Source of the DNA: Lentisphaerota bacterium | GTDB taxonomy: Bacteria; Verrucomicrobiota; Kiritimatiellia; UBA8416; JAFGIZ01 | Direction of reading: 5' to 3' | Length of the DNA stretch: 5,985 nucleotides | Assembly: GCA_016929365.1 (NCBI GenBank) | Contig: JAFGIZ010000246.1 | Location: forward strand, 1-5,985 | Shown here: piece after piece, positions 5,061 to 5,985 of the stretch | Layout of the letters: each line of letters opens with the position of its first letter | How positions within the stretch are numbered: position 1 is the first letter of the stretch | Position numbers and translations under genes: made by a program | The notes under the pieces: model-generated | The model's database searches: none | What the model saw: the letters and a program-made list of their open reading frames with translations, nothing else | What the model was told of the DNA's origin: nothing

Positions 5061-5985
5061 ATGAAAACATCCTTTCTGCTGCCGGCGGCCCTTGCGGCCG
5101 CTCTCTGCACCGGGGCCGCCGCAGGCGCCCCGGAACGGGCAAGCCGCCATCCGGCGGCCGTCCGTACCCCCGCTGCCGCCGAAGCCGTGGCCGTCTGGTC
5201 CGAAGAACGCGACGGCAACTGCGATATTTTCTGCGCACGCCGGACCGGCGGCGCCTGGGAAGCGGCCCGGGCGCTGTCATGCGACCCGCATCGGGATTTC
5301 CGGCCCGCCGTAGATCAAGGCCCGGATGGAACCCTCTGGGCCGTCTGGACCCGCGCTTCCCGGGGTCGGCGCCTGCTGTACGCCTGCCGCTTCGACGGCC
5401 GGCGCTGGACGGACCCGGAGCGGCTGCCCGCCGGATCAACCTGGGCCATGGCGCCGTCCGTCCATATCACGGCGCAGGGCGGCGTCTGGATCGCCTGGGC
5501 GGGACACCGGGGCGGCGACGACGATATCTTTTATACCCGCCGCTCCGCCGCGGGCTGGACCGAACCCCGCCGCGTCCATGCCGAAAACGCCGCACCGGAC
5601 GTGTTGCCTTGCCTGCTCCCGGGCCCGGGCGGACAGCCCGCCCTGCGCTGGACGCGGCACGCGGGCGGCTGCCGCTACGAATCCGTGATCGCTCACTGGG
5701 ACGGGCGCCGCTGGACCGAACCCCGCGCGGTTCCGGACGCGCGCGCCGGGGACGCCGAACGCCGGACGATTCGCCGCCTGTGCGCCGCGGCCCCGTTTCG
5801 CCGCCGCAGTCTCGACCCCATGTTGTGTTACGGAAACGGATCCGGCCGCCGCGCCGTGCGCCTCTCCGACCTCCGCACTTCCGCGCCCCCCGCCGACGCT
5901 CCCCGCGCCGCGCGCGAGGCGCTCCTGATACTCGGTTTCGGCGACAGCATCACCCAGGGGTACCCCTACCTCAAGGAACCCGGAA
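5061..5985 (+). CDS. Secreted propeller-repeat protein fused to an SGNH/GDSL hydrolase domain (partial)
   Basis: 308 codons are visible and the 3' end is beyond the window. A signal peptide (MKTSFLLPAALAAALCTGAAAGA) has a likely cleavage site near residues 21-23. Cys16 is not in a good lipobox. Next come sialidase/BNR-like propeller repeats. VAVWSE, WAVWTR, WIAWAG and ALRWTR place Trp at 46, 96, 146 and 197. A second Trp series (GAWEAA, RRWTDP, GWTEPR, RRWTEP) falls at 66, 116, 166 and 218. A weaker fifth unit is near MLCYGNGSG (254-261). At 290-300 the sequence becomes ILGFGDSITQG, the block I motif of SGNH/GDSL esterases with nucleophile Ser296. The catalytic Asp and His would lie beyond the window. 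By family it is probably an exported esterase or deacetylase acting on a carbohydrate or lipid ester, with the repeats as a binding or scaffold module. It starts 4 bp after the membrane-protein stop, so it is in the same operon. Confidence 0.88.
   Translation, partial: MKTSFLLPAALAAALCTGAAAGAPERASRHPAAVRTPAAAEAVAVWSEERDGNCDIFCARRTGGAWEAARALSCDPHRDFRPAVDQGPDGTLWAVWTRASRGRRLLYACRFDGRRWTDPERLPAGSTWAMAPSVHITAQGGVWIAWAGHRGGDDDIFYTRRSAAGWTEPRRVHAENAAPDVLPCLLPGPGGQPALRWTRHAGGCRYESVIAHWDGRRWTEPRAVPDARAGDAERRTIRRLCAAAPFRRRSLDPMLCYGNGSGRRAVRLSDLRTSAPPADAPRAAREALLILGFGDSITQGYPYLKEPG

Noticed and set aside
5106..5108. Lipoprotein Cys16 in the SGNH protein signal peptide
   Set aside because: The residues before it are A-A-L rather than a lipobox ending in Gly, Ala or Ser. 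A normal signal-peptidase site follows at residues 21-23.
3275..5218. 647-codon open frame on the minus strand, antisense to the right-hand operon
   Set aside because: Its product is Arg/Gly/Pro/Gln-rich with no domain I recognise. It crosses three genes that each have signal peptides, membrane helices or motifs. Long antisense frames are expected in DNA this GC-rich because stop codons are rare.

Overview
The window is GC-rich, roughly two thirds G+C by eye, and gene-dense. It reads as bacterial chromosome with six protein-coding genes. Two of them run off the window edges. I see no RNA gene, insertion sequence, CRISPR array or phage gene. Two neighbouring sulfatase-superfamily genes, a secreted beta-propeller/SGNH hydrolase and very GC-rich coding recall sulfatase-rich PVC-group bacteria (Kiritimatiellota, Planctomycetota, Verrucomicrobiota). 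That placement is inference from gene content, because no taxonomic marker gene is present.

Left third (1-2586): two sulfatase-fold genes diverge from a 99-bp spacer. The left gene (minus strand, 3' end cut off) has Thr where sulfatases carry the catalytic Cys or Ser. The right gene (plus strand, complete) has a canonical Cys motif. Neither has a signal peptide, so both probably act in the cytoplasm. The spacer holds a good Shine-Dalgarno site and a sigma70-like promoter for the left gene, plus a small palindrome on that promoter's -35 box.

Middle (2601-3296): a minus-strand gene, convergent with the second sulfatase (14 bp between stop codons), encodes a small protein. It has an N-terminal helix, a long Ala/Pro/Gly linker and a C-terminal winged helix resembling HARE-HTH domains. 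A 111-bp spacer with a plausible plus-strand promoter separates its start from the next gene.

Right half (3297-5985): three plus-strand genes are packed with gaps of 14 and 4 bp and look like one operon. They encode a secreted Trp/Gly-repeat protein, a polytopic membrane protein with an apparent internal duplication, and a secreted protein whose regular 50-residue propeller-like repeats lead into an SGNH/GDSL hydrolase domain. The last gene is cut by the window edge. All three are envelope or exported products. A shared role in carbohydrate or envelope processing is possible but not shown by the sequence.
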